Source of the DNA: Hemerocallis citrina
Lineage: Eukaryota > Streptophyta > Magnoliopsida > Asparagales > Asphodelaceae
Assembly (NCBI GenBank): GCA_017893485.1
Contig: CM030364.1
Span: forward strand, 247,083,818-247,147,817
DNA: 64,000 bases
Reading direction: 5' to 3'
The notes under the pieces are model-generated. The model saw only the letters and a program-made list of their open reading frames with translations. It did not search any database and had not been told where the DNA came from. Numbering within the stretch: the stretch's first letter is position 1; every line of letters starts with the position of its first letter. Shown piece after piece: positions 34,489 to 48,194 of this stretch. Position numbers and translations under genes: made by a program.

Positions 34489-37400
34489 TGTAACGACCCG
34501 GAAAATAGCATATGGCTATTTTGCATCGTAAAGTGTGCGCAATTGAGAATTTCGCGCGATTAGGGTTTTTCTGATGACTATTATTTTAATTAAGAAATAT
34601 CCGTTATTGTTTACTTTATTTTATTATTATTTTCGAATTTAAATTATTTTTATACGGATTATCTACAAAGCAGTTTTATTGTATTTTTGTACTATTTATA
34701 ATATTAAAGTAGAGAGTTGGGCTTTATTTGAAATGTATTGAAGTTAGAGGGCTTATATGCAATATTCCCCTAGATATTTATCAATCTATTATTAATTATT
34801 CCCTTTTTACAATAAACCCCTTCTCTCTCTCTTTCCCTTCTCCTTCTTCTTCCCTTCTCCTTCCTGTTCGTTTCTTCTTCCCGAACCCAAAGAAGCCATC
34901 GGCCTCCTCTCCCTCTCCTTCTTCTCCGTTCGCACCCAGCCAAAAGAAACCCCCCCCCCCCCCCCGCCGACCTCCTCCCTTCTCCCTCTCCATTCGCGTC
35001 CAACCAGCGACCCCCCACTCCCGTCCCCTTCTTCTTCTTCTTCTCCGTCTTGTTCGATGCCGAACCCAAAAGAACCCCGACCACCCTTCTTCTCCCCCCC
35101 GTTCGTCCACGCCGGCCGCTCGAAACGAACCCCGATCGCCATTCCCACCTTCCTTCTTCTTCTCCCTTCTTGATTCGACGCCAACCCAAAAAAACACCCG
35201 ACCTCCCTCCCCCTTCCTCCCGTTCGTCCACGCCCAGCCAGCGATCGAAAGAAACCCCGACCCCACCTCCGTTCTCTTCTTCTCCTTCTTTCCTTCCATC
35301 CCGATCGAAAGAACCAAAATCAAACCCATCGATCGATTCCTTCCCCGCTCCAAATCCCCTCCATTTCTTCACCAATTCCAAATTAAAGTGAGGGGTGGAC
35401 TAAGTGAGGGATTCTCTACATCGTAGTAGCATTGGATTTTTGATTGGATTTCGGAAGGTATAAACTCTAACTATTTTATTGTATAGAATTTAGTTGGGTT
35501 AATTTTTATTAAGTAAGAATGTTGTGGTAGAGAGATTTTGAGACGTTGGAAATTGTAGATGGGAGAAATTAGTAGGTTATTAGAGAAATTGTGAGTTGTT
35601 AGTAAATTAGGGATTTGAGTTTGTAAAAGAAAATTGTAGGGATATGAATTAATTCTTGTATAGAAATAGAAATTTGTAGTTGGACTATTAGATTATTTGG
35701 GAGCGATTTTAGTAATTAATTGAGGATGAAAATACCGTTGGTATTAGATCATCACGTGCATCACGCGTGTATATCCCAAGTGTTCAGTAAGCACTTGTGG
35801 GATATCTGGGATAGCGATTATTTACTCTTGTGATTAGTTGAATTATTTGAGTTTTAATTGCTTGAAATTTGGTGATAGGATATATTGCGACCATTGGATG
35901 CGAGGCGGCACGGCGCTTTGGATCTTCGCGGAATGGTGAGTAGGATTTATTATACGTATTTTGTGATTATAAAGAAAACATATGTGAGTATGACTTATTA
36001 TGTGTTTTTGTGTGCTAAGAAAGATGTGAGTTAATTTATCTACGTATTTTCGTGGTTTAAGAAATATGTGAGTTAATTTATTAGGTGTTTTGTGTGATTA
36101 TAAAAATATAGTGAGTTAATTTATTATGTGTTTTTGGTGTGTTAAAAATTATGTGAGTATGATTTATCATATGTATTATGTGAGTTAGTTTGTTTATATA
36201 TTTGTGTATATGGGAATGAGTTATTTTTATATGATGATATCAAATGTGGTGAGTTATATTATTTATATATTTCCATGGTTTAAAGATATATGTGAGTCAG
36301 TTTATAATATATTGTTGTAGTTTGATGAATATGTGAGTTATATTATTTATATATTTTTGTGGTTTAAAATATATGTGAGTTAGTATTTTCATATATTTTC
36401 GTGGTTTAAAGATATGTGTGAGTTATTTTAATTATATATTTTGTGGTTAAGAATATGTGAGTGTTGATTCATTTATGTATTTTGTGGTTTAAAGAAATAA
36501 GTAAGTATCGATTTATTTACGTATTTTTGTGATTGTAAAAATATGGTGATTATTAACTATTTTGAGCATATAAAAACCTATATAATGGATGAGTTATTTT
36601 TAGATGATGATATCAAAATATGGGTGTATGGTTTATATACGTATTTTGATGTTTTGAAGAAGTTCGAATAAACTAAAGTATTGATATAAGAATTTATGGA
36701 TCAAAAGGATCCTATAAAAAGTATGAATGGTAGAACTTGAGAAAATAGCTAAGATGAGTAGTTGTTCTAAGGTTCAAAGAAACCATGCTTAAGTGAGTAT
36801 AGTAGTGGTTTTAGCTAAGAGTCTCAAAAAGAACTCATTTTAGTTGTTAGTAGTATTGAGTAAAAAGAACCCATCCTATGGATTTGAATTGTTGTAGAAA
36901 GAAACCCATGGTTAAGTTGTAGTAGAATATCATGTTTGGGTCGATTTTAGAAAGAAACTCATGTTTGAGTCGATTATAGTAGGTATGCCATGATGAGTTG
37001 ATTTTAGAAGAAACCCATGCTAAGTTGATTATAGTAGATTCTTTTGTTGCTTCTAATTATAGAAGATCAAGTTTGCTAGTAAGCACAGTTGGTTGTTTCT
37101 AGGTTTGATTACCTGTATGATTGTTTGTATGTGGTTTTGCGCGTACGTGGCTCGACTGGCCCGTATGTAGCTGTGGGTCTCATACGCAGCTTATTCGGCT
37201 CGTATGTGTGTTGTTGTCTCATACGCGGCTCGACTGGCCCATATGTAAATGTTGGTCTCATACGGAGCTTATTTGGCTCGTATGCATGTTATTGTCTCAT
37301 ACGCGGCTCGACTGGCCCGTATGTAGCTGTTGGTCCCATACGTAGCTGTTTAGCTCGTATGTGTTTTTGGTTACTCGTATGTAGCTTCTTGGCTAATACG

Positions 37401-39773
37401 CAGTTTGTTGTGCTCATCTAGGGTGATATCATTGCCCTAGGGCTATCGACCATTAAGACGTGTGTTTAGCTTACTCCTAAGGGACTGTGGACGAGTCACT
37501 TCGCGGGTGCCGTCAGATCTTAACCGTTGGTTGATTGCGGACCGGAGTGTGACGAAATCCAAGTTCAGGATAGTAGCATGCGAATACGTTCGTATTGCCG
37601 GGGTCTTGGATCGATAGGCCATGAACCAGATCCTGAGGGATTCTGGTGAGTTTAGGTTGAGCAGCCTAATAGAGTTATCTTGCGAAGTCTAATTTAAGAC
37701 TTAGCATGCTGTGTAATGTTGTCATTCCTAGGATTGTTCAGGGTTAGGAACATCATTAAGGTAGTGACTTATAAAGATCATTTTACTTCGACCCTTTGCC
37801 GAAAAGAGAGGAGTTGGTTATAGGTAGCGCCTTACGACCAACTTGTCCCTCGAAGCAGGCCTTAGGTGGTGATATTGGGTTGTATCTTCCTGTCAAAGGG
37901 ATACGTACGGTGCCCTCTCACGAGTTGGGAGCACGGGATGCGTATCACGCGCTGTTAATTCCTGAAGTGCCATGATAAGGCGGGCGGAGCTAGGGGAATG
38001 GACCCCGAAACTTCGTCGGGTCCTTGGCCAGGAGAGAGTGAACAGGCCATAGATCACGGTCTATGAGTTAGGGGCGACACAGGATAGGCTTTGTATGCTA
38101 TACTGCGCTCGGAGAGACCCCGTGTTCGTCTGGTTTTTGAGTGAGGTCCGGTGTACCGGGTAGTAGTGGCAAACATAGACACCATGAGCGTACTGCATTG
38201 GTGGGACTTGACCACATTTGCAACCTCATCAGTCATGTAGTATCTGTCAGGAACAGGTTGTGTACAATTAGAAATTCATAACGCGGGTTCAAATCCCTAT
38301 ATTTGGAGAGACGGCTTGAGATGGGGCGTATGTAGCATGGGATGAATACTGTTTCGGAGACTTGCTGGCATTAGAATAAGAGCATCATCGCATTAGTAAT
38401 CTTGCATTAGAATAAGAGCATCGTTGTATTGGTAGTTTTGCATTAGAGTTTAAGTCATAAGGTACACAGGCACAAATCATATGTACACGTGTCCTTTCCA
38501 TTCGAGATAAATTGTGAGTGTGATAGTTGGAGTAGATTAATAACCAAGCTATGGGCTTGGGATGTGATTGTGTTATTACCGAACTATGTTGGAATATGGG
38601 GTGTATTGTGATAAAATGCAAGTAAGTGGTAAGGTGAAATGAGATGTTAGGTTGGACATGAATGAATGTGGTAGTATGAGGATGAAGGCATATGTTTATG
38701 ATGGGATACATGAGATAAGGAAACAAAATCAATATTGTATTATGAGTGGTTATTCAAATGGTTACTAAATATAAGTATGTTATGAGCGGGTATAGATATA
38801 CATACAGGTGATGACTCAGAGAGTATTTGATGTAAAATCTCATTTATGATGTTTACATGTTCAAATGTCAAGTAAGATTTGTTATCTTGGAAATTGTGAG
38901 TTCGTTATGTTTTTACTTGTAAGTTTAATTTATTTACTTATTTAATAAATTATACTCACACCAGAAATGGCTAACCCCTTAGTGTTTGGGGGTTAGGGAG
39001 TCCCCTGGACTACCCTAGGTCCCTACTGTTACAGGTCCTCAGCAGTGCAGAGGTGAGGTGTAGGTACAGGTTCCGTAGAGTGGAGCTCCAGTTATAATTC
39101 ATTATTATGTTTTAATTGTAAATAGTAAAGATTCATGCTTTAAATTGTATTTTCGATGTATAAGTATGAGGATGATGATGAAGAGTATAGTGTGAGGCAG
39201 CAGGATATGGTTTTGACCCGTACCCATTTCGTTGTGGAGTGCCAGGGCGTCGTGGTAGGTTTTTACAGGTTAATTTCTAAAAAACTTACTACGTTTTCAT
39301 AAGGAATTTATGCTTTTTAATTGATAATTGTTAAACCGTTATGAGTTTGGCCCCCAGAGCATATATATATATTGCCTGTGTGATGATGCTCATTTTGGCC
39401 TGGGGAGCCCATATTATTATTGCCTGTGATGTAAGCTACGGAATTTAGAGCAAAATTCCGTAAGCTTTTCTGTGTTTTGGGCAAAAAATACAAGGCAGAC
39501 TCTGCCCAAATTTTCTTTAAAACATAACTATTTTAGTTTATGTTTAAAGTGATATAGAAATTGGAAGAATTGATTTTGGAGTCAAAAAGAAAAGAAAAGG
39601 GGCAGGCAGTACAGTTGGTATCACAAACGGATAATTGTAATTACTGCGTAGTAACTCTGTGTTGAATAAAAAGTTTTAAATTTTCCAGCTTTTTCTGTGT
39701 CTCGAGACTAATTGAAGGAAAGATCTTGGCATGTGTCACGGTTTCCCAGTTACGGGGAGATCGGGGCGTTACA
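34489..39773 (+). repeat. 5' LTR of the LARD-like element (5285 bp)
   Basis: Regions in order: an AT-rich start; a strongly pyrimidine-rich block (about 34800-35340) with a C16 run; a segment of repeated TATGTGAGTTA..TTTATATATTT..GTGGTTTAAAGA phrases (35935-36560); repeated AGAAACCCATG/GTTGA phrases (36780-37040); a 78-bp tandem repeat (37130-37350); then mixed sequence to the end. The apparent proteins in the pyrimidine-rich block come from low complexity in all frames and are not called genes. Confidence 0.95.
37130..37400 (+). repeat. 78-bp tandem repeat within the long LTR
   Basis: The phrase TACGYGGCTCGACTGGCC recurs at about 37143, 37221 and 37299, a 78-bp period of 26 codons. Each unit contains CTCATACG/CGTATG inverted words. 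Because the period is a multiple of three, repetitive frames stay open on both strands. The same array is at about 43668-43940 in the 3' LTR. Confidence 0.75.
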
Positions 39774-41021
39774 GATGGTATCAGAGCCGACTTCAATTTA
39801 CAGTCCAACACAGTAGGAAAATTAAACTTGGAATGCCTTTAGGAGTCGGGTTTTAGCTAGTTGTAGATAGTTATAATTCATATTGTTGTCTCTTTCAACT
39901 TATGTTTTATAATTTTTCTATATCTAGACCAGTATATGTGTTACCATCCTTTAAGCACATGAAGGATGTTCGAGGATGTCCTAACCAAGGAGGTGTTGAT
40001 GGAAGAGAGTGAACCGATATCGATGGATGATCCGATAATCTTGAGCGAGGAGCCAAGGAGACTTCACCACCGTAAGGACTAAGTGTGGATCAAAACATAG
40101 CGGTGGCAGCCAGCATACATCGGGAAATGAGGAAGCTGAGGAAGTACGTGATCAAGAAAGGTCGTCAAGCTAAGTAAATGGGTGATGCATTCGGAGTTAT
40201 ATTAGCAGGCCCAGCAAAGGAGTAGGAACACCTTGATTCCAGATTGGCACGACTACAACATGAAGGGGAGCAAATCCCAGAGACCACCAAGGTTGTAGTA
40301 TGCAATCCTTGTGCGAGAGTCGGGTACAAGAAATCAGTCTGTCCACGACTACAAGGGACAAGATCTGCTCCAGCATCAACTTCGAGCAAATTGCCGGAGA
40401 GAATCCTGGAAGTTTGAAGTAATGATCATAGGTCATGCCCTATTCTAAGGAGGGAGTGGCTACTGAACTGCAAAAGATCAAGATAAGTGAAGGATTGACC
40501 TCAGCCAAAGATCGTGAAAGAAGCAAGGAGATAGATGATGAGATCAAGTAAGCCAGTATAAGAGTGATTACTCAAGTTTAGAGCTCAGTTTTGGCACGAC
40601 GGGAGCAGCAACTGAGTCCAAGTGAGCAAGTCAGAAGGCTTAGGCAGGAAATGCAGTGATTTAAGCACTGAATCGGCAATGTGTGACTTCGTCATTTCTA
40701 AGGAGGGAGTGGTCACCAACCAACAGGAGTCGTAATCAAGGAGTGAATTAACATCACTTGTAGACAAGAATAGAGCAAAGCAATGCAGCTACTGTCTACT
40801 CCAGAGCAGGAGCAGAAGAATGTCAGCATCAAATTCATGGTGGGTCTGTCCAAAAGGCTGAAGGACAACAGTTCAACTTGGTAGAAGACCAGTTTTCGAG
40901 AATATCGCTCGAGGAACTAGAGATGATTCAGGGAAATATCTCGTGAACCATTGATGTTTGTGGTTGTCTTCCTCTCCACTAGCAGCGTTCTGAGGACAGA
41001 ACGATTCTAAGGAGGGAGTGA
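39774..41021 (+). other. Interior of the LARD-like element
   Basis: The primer site TGGTATCAGAGCCGACTT is at 39776-39793. No ORF longer than about 80 codons and no gag or pol motif was seen. TTCTAAGGAGGGAGTG, the polypurine tract that abuts the 3' LTR (41005-41020), also occurs near 40443 and 40696. The remainder is purine-rich with AGATCAAG and GCAAGGAG-type words. Confidence 0.75.
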
Positions 41022-44000
41022 TGTAACGACCCGGAAAATAGCATATGGCTATTTTGCATCGTAAAGTGTGCGCAATTGAGAATTTCGCGCGATTAGGGTT
41101 TTTCTGATGACTATTATTTTAATTAAGAAATATCCGTTATTGTTTACTTTATTTTATTATTATTTTCGAATTTAAATTATTTTTATACGGATTATCTACA
41201 AAGCAGTTTTATTGTATTTTTGTACTATTTATAATATTAAAGTAGAGAGTTGGGCTTTATTTGAAATGTATTGAAGTTAGAGGGCTTATATGCAATATTC
41301 CCCTAGATATTTATCAATCTATTATTAATTATTCCCTTTTTACAATAAACCCCTTCTCTCTCTCTTTCCCTTCTCCTTCTTCTTCCCTTCTCCTTCCCGT
41401 TCGTTTCTTCTTCCCGAACCCAAAGAAGCCATCGGCCTCCTCTCCCTCTCCTTCTTCTCCGTTCGCACCCAGCCAAAAGAAACCCCCCCCCCCCCCCCCC
41501 CCGCCGACCTCCTCCCTTCTCCCTCTCCATTCGCGTCCAACCAGCGACCCCCCACTCCCGTCCCCTTCTTCTTCTTCTTCTCCGTCTTGTTCGATGCCGA
41601 ACCCAAAAGAACCCCGACCACCCTTCTTCTCCCCCCCGTTCGTCCACGCCGGCCGCTCGAAACGAACCCCGATCGCCATTCCCACCTTCCTTCTTCTTCT
41701 CCCTTCTTGATTCGACGCCAACCCAAAAAAACACCCGACCTCCCTCCCCCTTCCTCCCGTTCGTCCACGCCCAGCCAGCGATCGAAAGAAACCCCGACCC
41801 CACCTCCGTTCTCTTCTTCTCCTTCTTTCCTTCCATCCCGATCGAAAGAACCAAAATCAAACCCATCGATCGATTCCTTCCCCGCTCCAAATCCCCTCCA
41901 TTTCTTCACCAGATTCCAAATTAAAGTGAGGGGTGGACTAAGTGAGGGATTCTCTACATCGTAGTAGCATTGGATTTTTGATTGGATTTCGGAAGGTATA
42001 AACTCTAACTATTTTATTGTATAGAATTTAGTTGGGTTAATTTTTATTAAGTAAGAATGTTGTGGTAGAGAGATTTTGAGACGTTGGAAATTGTAGATGG
42101 GAGAAATTAGTAGGTTATTAGAGAAATTGTGAGTTGTTAGTAAATTAGGGATTTGAGTTTGTAAAAGAAAATTGTAGGGATATGAATTAATTCTTGTATA
42201 GAAATAGAAATTTGTAGTTGGACTATTAGATTATTTGGGAGCGATTTTAGTAATTAATTGAGGATGAAAATACCGTTGGTATTAGATCATCACGTGCATC
42301 ACGCGTGTATATCCCAAGTGTTCAGTAAGCACTTGTGGGATATCTGGGATAGCGATTATTTACTCTTGTGATTAGTTGAATTATTTGAGTTTTAATTGCT
42401 TGAAATTTGGTGATAGGATATATTGCGACCATTGGATGCGAGGCGGCACGGCGCTTTGGATCTTCGCGGAATGGTGAGTAGGATTTATTATACGTATTTT
42501 GTGATTATAAAGAAAACATATGTGAGTATGACTTATTATGTGTTTTTGTGTGCTAAGAAAGATGTGAGTTAATTTATCTACGTATTTTCGTGGTTTAAGA
42601 AATATGTGAGTTAATTTATTAGGTGTTTTGTGTGATTATAAAAATATAGTGAGTTAATTTATTATGTGTTTTTGGTGTGTTAAAAATTATGTGAGTATGA
42701 TTTATCATATGTATTATGTGAGTTAGTTTGTTTATATATTTGTGTATATGGGAATGAGTTATTTTTATATGATGATATCAAATGTGGTGAGTTATATTAT
42801 TTATATATTTCCATGGTTTAAAGATATATGTGAGTCGGTTTATAATATATTGTTGTAGTTTGATGAATATGTGAGTTATATTATTTATATATTTTTGTGG
42901 TTTAAAATATATGTGAGTTAGTATTTTCATATATTTTCGTGGTTTAAAGATATGTGTGAGTTATTTTAATTATATATTTTGTGGTTAAGAATATGTGAGT
43001 GTTGATTCATTTATGTATTTTGTGGTTTAAAGAAATAAGTAAGTATCGATTTATTTACGTATTTTTGTGATTGTAAAAATATGGTGATTATTAACTATTT
43101 TGAGCATATAAAAACCTATATAATGGATGAGTTATTTTTAGATGATGATATCAAAATATGGGTGTATGGTTTATATACGTATTTTGATGTTTTGAAGAAG
43201 TTCGAATAAACTAAAGTATTGATATAAGAATTTATGGATCAAAAGGATCCTATAAAAAGTATGAATGGTAGAACTTGAGAAAATAGCTAAGATGAGTAGT
43301 TGTTCTAAGGTTCAAAGAAACCATGCTTAAGTGAGTATAGTAGTGGTTTTAGCTAAGAGTCTCAAAAAGAACTCATTTTAGTTGTTAGTAGTATTGAGTA
43401 AAAAGAACCCATCCTATGGATTTGAATTGTTGTAGAAAGAAACCCATGGTTAAGTTGTAGTAGAATATCATGTTTGGGTCGATTTTAGAAAGAAACTCAT
43501 GTTTGAGTCGATTATAGTAGGTATGCCATGATGAGTTGATTTTAGAAGAAACCCATGCTAAGTTGATTATAGTAGATTCTTTTGTTGCTTCTAATTATAG
43601 AAGATCAAGTTTGCTAGTAAGCACAGTTGGTTGTTTCTAGGTTTGATTACCTGTATGATTGTTTGTATGTGGTTTTGTGCGTACGTGGCTCGACTGGCCC
43701 GTATGTAGCTGTGGGTCTCATACGCAGCTTATTCGGCTCGTATGTGTGTTGTTGTCTCATACGCGGCTCGACTGGCCCGTATGTAAATGTTGGTCTCATA
43801 CGGAGCTTATTTGGCTCGTATGCATGTTGTTGTCTCATACGCGGCTCGACTGGCCCGTATGTAGCTGTTGGTCCCATACGTAGCTGTTTAGCTCGTATGT
43901 GTTTTTGGTTACTCGTATGTAGCTTCTTGGCTAATACGCAGTTTGTTGTGCTCATCTAGGGTGATATCATTGCCCTAGGGCTATCGACCATTAAGACGTG

Positions 44001-46309
44001 TGTTTAGCTTACTCCTAAGGGACTGTGGACGAGTCACTTCGCGGGTGCCGTCAGATCTTAACCGTTGGTTGATTGCGGACCGGAGTGTGACGAAATCCAA
44101 GTTCAGGATAGTAGCATGCGAATACATTCGTATTGCCGGGGTCTTGGATCGATAGGCCATGAACCAGATCCTGAGGGATTCTGGTGAGTTTAGGTTGAGC
44201 AGCCTAATAGAGTTATCTTGCGAAGTCTAATTTAAGACCTAGCATGCTGTGTAATGTTGTCATTCCTAGGATTGTTCAGGGTTAGGAACATCATTAAGGT
44301 AGTGACTTATAAAGATCATTTTACTTCGACCCTTTGCCGAAAAGAGAGGAGTTGGTTATAGGTAGCGCCTTACGACCAACTTGTCCCTCGAAGCAGGCCT
44401 TAGGTGGTGATATTGGGTTGTATCTTCCTGTCAAAGGGATACGTACGGTGCCCTCTCACGAGTTGGGAGCACGGGATGCGTATCGCGCGCTGTTAATTCC
44501 TGAAGTGCCATGATAAGGCGGGCGGAGCTAGGGGAATGGACCCCGGAACTTCGTCGGGTCCTTGGCCAGGAGAGAGCGAACAGGCCATAGATCACGGTCT
44601 ATGAGTTAGGGGCGACACAGGATAGGCTTTGTATGCTATACTGCGCTCGGAGAGACCCCGTGTTCGTCTGGTTTTTGAGTGAGGTCCGGTGTACCGGGTA
44701 GTAGTGGCAAACATAGACACCATGAGCGTACTGCATTGGTGGGACTTGACCACATTTGCAACCTCATCAGTCATGTAGTATCTGTCAGGAACAGGTTGTG
44801 TACAATTAGAAATTCATAACGCGGGTTCAAATCCCTATATTTGGAGAGACGGCTTGAGATGGGGCGTATGTAGTATGGGATGCATACTGTTTCGGAGACT
44901 TGCTGGCATTAGAATAAGAGCATCATCGCATTAGTAATCTTGCATTAGAATAAGAGCATCGTTGTATTGGTAGTTTTGCATTAGAGTTTAAGTCATAAGG
45001 TACACAGGCACAAATCATATGTACACGTGTCCTTTCCATTCGAGATAAATTGCGAGTGTGATAGTTGGAGTAGATTAATAACCAAGCTATGGGCTTGGGA
45101 TGTGATTGTGTTATTACCGAACTATGTTGGAATATGGGGTGTATTGTGATAAAATGCAAGTAAATGGTAAGGTGAAATGAGATGTTAGGTTGGACATGAA
45201 TGAATGTGGTAGTATGAGGATGAAGGCATATGTTTATGATGGGATACATGAGATAAGGAAACAAAATCAATATTGTATTATGAGTGGTTATTCAAATGGT
45301 TACTAAATATAAGTATGTTATGAGCGGGTATAGATATACATACAGGTGATGACTCAGAGAGTATTTGATGTAAAATCTCATTTATGATGTTTACATGTTC
45401 AAATGTCAAGTAAGATTTGTTATCTTGGAAATTGTGAGTTCGTTATGTTTTTACTTGTAAGTTTAATTTATTTACTTATTTAATAAATTATACTCACACC
45501 AGAAATGGCTAACCCCTTAGTGTTTGGGGGTTAGGGAGTCCCTGGACTACCCTAGGTCCCTACTGTTACAGGTCCTCAGCAGTGCAGAGGTGAGGTGTAG
45601 GTACAGGTTCCGTGGAGTGGAGTTCCAGTTATAATTCATTATTATGTTTTAATTGTAAATAGTAAAGATTCATGCTTTAAATTGTATTTTTGATGTATAA
45701 GTATGAGGATGATGATGAAGAGTATAGTGTGAGGCAGCAGGATATGGTTTGGACCCGTACCCATTTCGTTGTGGAGTGCCGGGCGTCGTGGTAGGTTTTT
45801 ACAGGTTATTTTCTAAAAAACTTACTACGTTTTCAAAAGAATTTATGCTTTTTAATTGATATTTGTTAAACCGTTATGAGTTTGGCCCCCAGAGCATATA
45901 TATATATTGCCTGTGTGATGATGCTCATTTTGGCCTGGGGAGCCCATATTATTATTGCCTGTGATGTAAGCTACGGAATTTAGAGCAAAATTCCGTAAGC
46001 TTTTCTGTGTTTTGGGCAAAAAATACAAGGGAGACTCTGCCCAAATTTTCTTTAAAACATAACTATTTTAGTTTATGTTTAAAGTGATACAGAAATTGGA
46101 AGAATTGATTTTGGAGTCAAAAAGAAAAGAAAAGGGGCAGGCAGTACAGTTTGGTATCACAAACGGATAATTGTAATTACTGCGTAGTAACTCTGTGTTG
46201 AATAAAAAGTTTTAAATTTTCCAGCTTTTTCTGTGTCTCGAGACTAATTGAAGGAAAGATCTTGGCATGTGTCACGGTTTCCCAGTTACGGGGAGATCGG
46301 GGCGTTACA
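41022..46309 (+). repeat. 3' LTR of the LARD-like element (5288 bp)
   Basis: It is colinear with 34489-39773. By eye there are roughly 28 differences over 5.3 kb, and the C-run is 20 rather than 16. It ends at the TAGCT target duplication. Confidence 0.95.
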
Positions 46310-46325
46310 TAGCTCTTCTCCAGCC

Positions 46326-48194
46326 ATGCCTCCAAGAAAGGTCAGATCTAGGGGGTCCAACCGTGGACCCAACCCCGCTGATCAGCAAGAGGTAGTCCCC
46401 ATCCAACCCGCTCCGCAGTAGGGACAACCCCCGCTTCAAGTGGAGGACCCTCTTCAAGATCAGCCTCCTCTTCAGAATCAGCAACCCCCCAGGGTTCCCA
46501 CCGGTCCTCAGAATGCCGGTGCGGGGGGCTCTCGTATGAAGCAACCGCTCAATCAGGACCGCGTCTCCATACACAACACCTCTACGGATTCCATGGCCTC
46601 TCACAATCCCCAAAATCAGAAGAAGGAAGAGGACCTACGCCACCGTCTGGACGAGAAGCGGGCCCGAGAGGGAGCCTCCCGCCAACAACGTCCGGGTGAG
46701 CGGTCCCCTCACCACCGAGATTATAGAAGGTCTCCTGTCCGAAGGGGAAGAAGAGAGTCACCCGGGCATTACAGGAGGAGGCGCCACTCTCCTACCGGTC
46801 GGCATCAGTCGAGGAACAATGAGACACCTATCACCCGTGCCGAGTTCCAACAACTCCAGGCAATGGTACAACAGGCTCTCAACCTCCGACCCAACAACAA
46901 TGAGGCCCAAAGGGTTCCTTCGCCCCAACAGGTTCCCAGTCCTCGCCGTAGGTCTGCCTCTCCTCCGCCAGCTCCTAACCACCGGCAGCATGAACTTAGC
47001 CCTCACCGCTCTCGGGACGACCATCGTCGTAGCCCCGGCTCTCCCTCCTACGAAGACGAGTCCAGAGACTCGTTCGACTACCGCGGGAGGGACGATGCCC
47101 TATACCGCCGTCTCCATTAGGTGGAGAGGCGAATCAGTCGAATGGACGAGGGGGAGGGGTCGAACAGCAGAACCATCCGTCCGAGCAGACCCCCTTTCTC
47201 ACGAACCATCATGGAGGCTCCTATCCCAAGAGGTTTCGAACCCCCCAAGTTCGAAACTTACTCGGGGGAGTCGGACCCCGTGGACCACATCGAAAGCTTC
47301 AAGACCCTCATGCTTATCCACCAGGCTTCGGACGCCTTACTTTGCAAGACCTTCCCCGCCACCCTGAAGGGGTCGGCTAGGGAATGGTACTCCCGCCTTG
47401 CTCCCTCTTCCCTCTTCTCCTTCGAGCAATTCGAGACCCTCTTCATCACCCACTTCATGAGTAGTAGACACACAGAGAAGACCAGCCTCTCATTACTCCA
47501 GCTCTGCCAGGAGAAGGGAGAGAAGTTGAGAGACTATGTGAAGAGGTTCACTGCGGAGGTCAGGTCCATAGCCTCCCTCGACCAATCCGTCGCAACAGCC
47601 GCCTTCCAATCCAACGTCTTCAATTCCAGCCTCCGCTCCTCTCTTGCTAAGAAGCCTCCACGGAACTTTGCCGACCTCCTTCTCAGGTGTGACAAGTACA
47701 TTCGTGCCGAAGAGGCCGCCTACCTTCCAAGCTTCGGAGGGTCTACCTCAGGGACGAAACGAAAGCTAACCGAAGAAGAAGAGGCTAAGAAGCTTCAGAA
47801 GGATGGCAGTGGCCAATGCCGCCCGACTCCTCGGTTTGAGAAGTTCACCCCCCTCGTTGCCAATATATCAGAAGTTCTTATGGAGGTGGACAAGGAAGGG
47901 CTCCTCCGCGCTCCCCCGAGAATGAATACACCTGGCAAGAAGAGGGACAAGCATAAGTGGTGCCGCTTTCACAGGGACCACGGCCACGACATGGAAGATT
48001 GTCGGGCTCTGAAGGAGGAGATCGAAGAACTCATACAGCGGGGGGCACCTGACCAAGTTCGTCCAGAAAGAGGGGGCCAAGCTTCCCCCCTAAGGAGCCA
48101 ACAAACGAACCGAAGGGCCCGCCGAGCTTTAAGACTCAGAACCTCCCGGCTCTTCCCAAGAGGTCTTCACCTTATCATAGAAGCAGGATCATGA
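46326..48194 (+). pseudogene. Gag of the gag-only element, two in-frame TAGs
   Basis: The frame starts at the ATG at 46326 (MPPRKVRSRGSNRG) and runs to the TGA at 48192-48194, with TAGs at 46419-46421 and 47118-47120. The N-terminal part is Arg/Ser/Pro/His-rich. The core gag domain spans about 47200-47710 (PKFETYSGESDPVDHIESFK, then LKGSAREWYSRL and LRDYVKRFTAEV). A histidine knuckle WCRFHRDHGHDMEDCRALKE lies near 47960-48020. The second TAG falls just before the core domain, so an internal start or readthrough would be needed to make the core. Codon use is normal between the stops, so decay looks recent. It matches the gag at 6950-8905 in layout and words. Confidence 0.92.

Larger units (their letters stand above)
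34489..46309 (+). mobile_element. Non-autonomous LTR element with 5.3-kb LTRs (LARD-like)
   Basis: LTRs 34489-39773 and 41022-46309 begin TGTAACGACCC and end GGGGCGTTACA, and the TSD TAGCT is exact (34484-34488 and 46310-46314). The interior is only about 1.25 kb and encodes nothing recognisable, with an initiator-Met-type primer site at one end and a purine tract at the other. Termini and primer site resemble Tekay-type chromoviruses. It lies 11 bp upstream of the gag ATG of the element it entered. Confidence 0.95.

Noticed and set aside
34728..35426. Long open frames on both strands in the pyrimidine-rich LTR block (repeated at 41261-41964)
   Set aside because: Several overlapping frames are open at once, the residues are low complexity (Pro/Ser/Phe or Gly/Arg/Glu), and the block lies inside a non-coding LTR.
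37089..37421. 110-codon frame over the 78-bp repeat
   Set aside because: Openness follows from a repeat period divisible by three, and no start or domain supports a gene.
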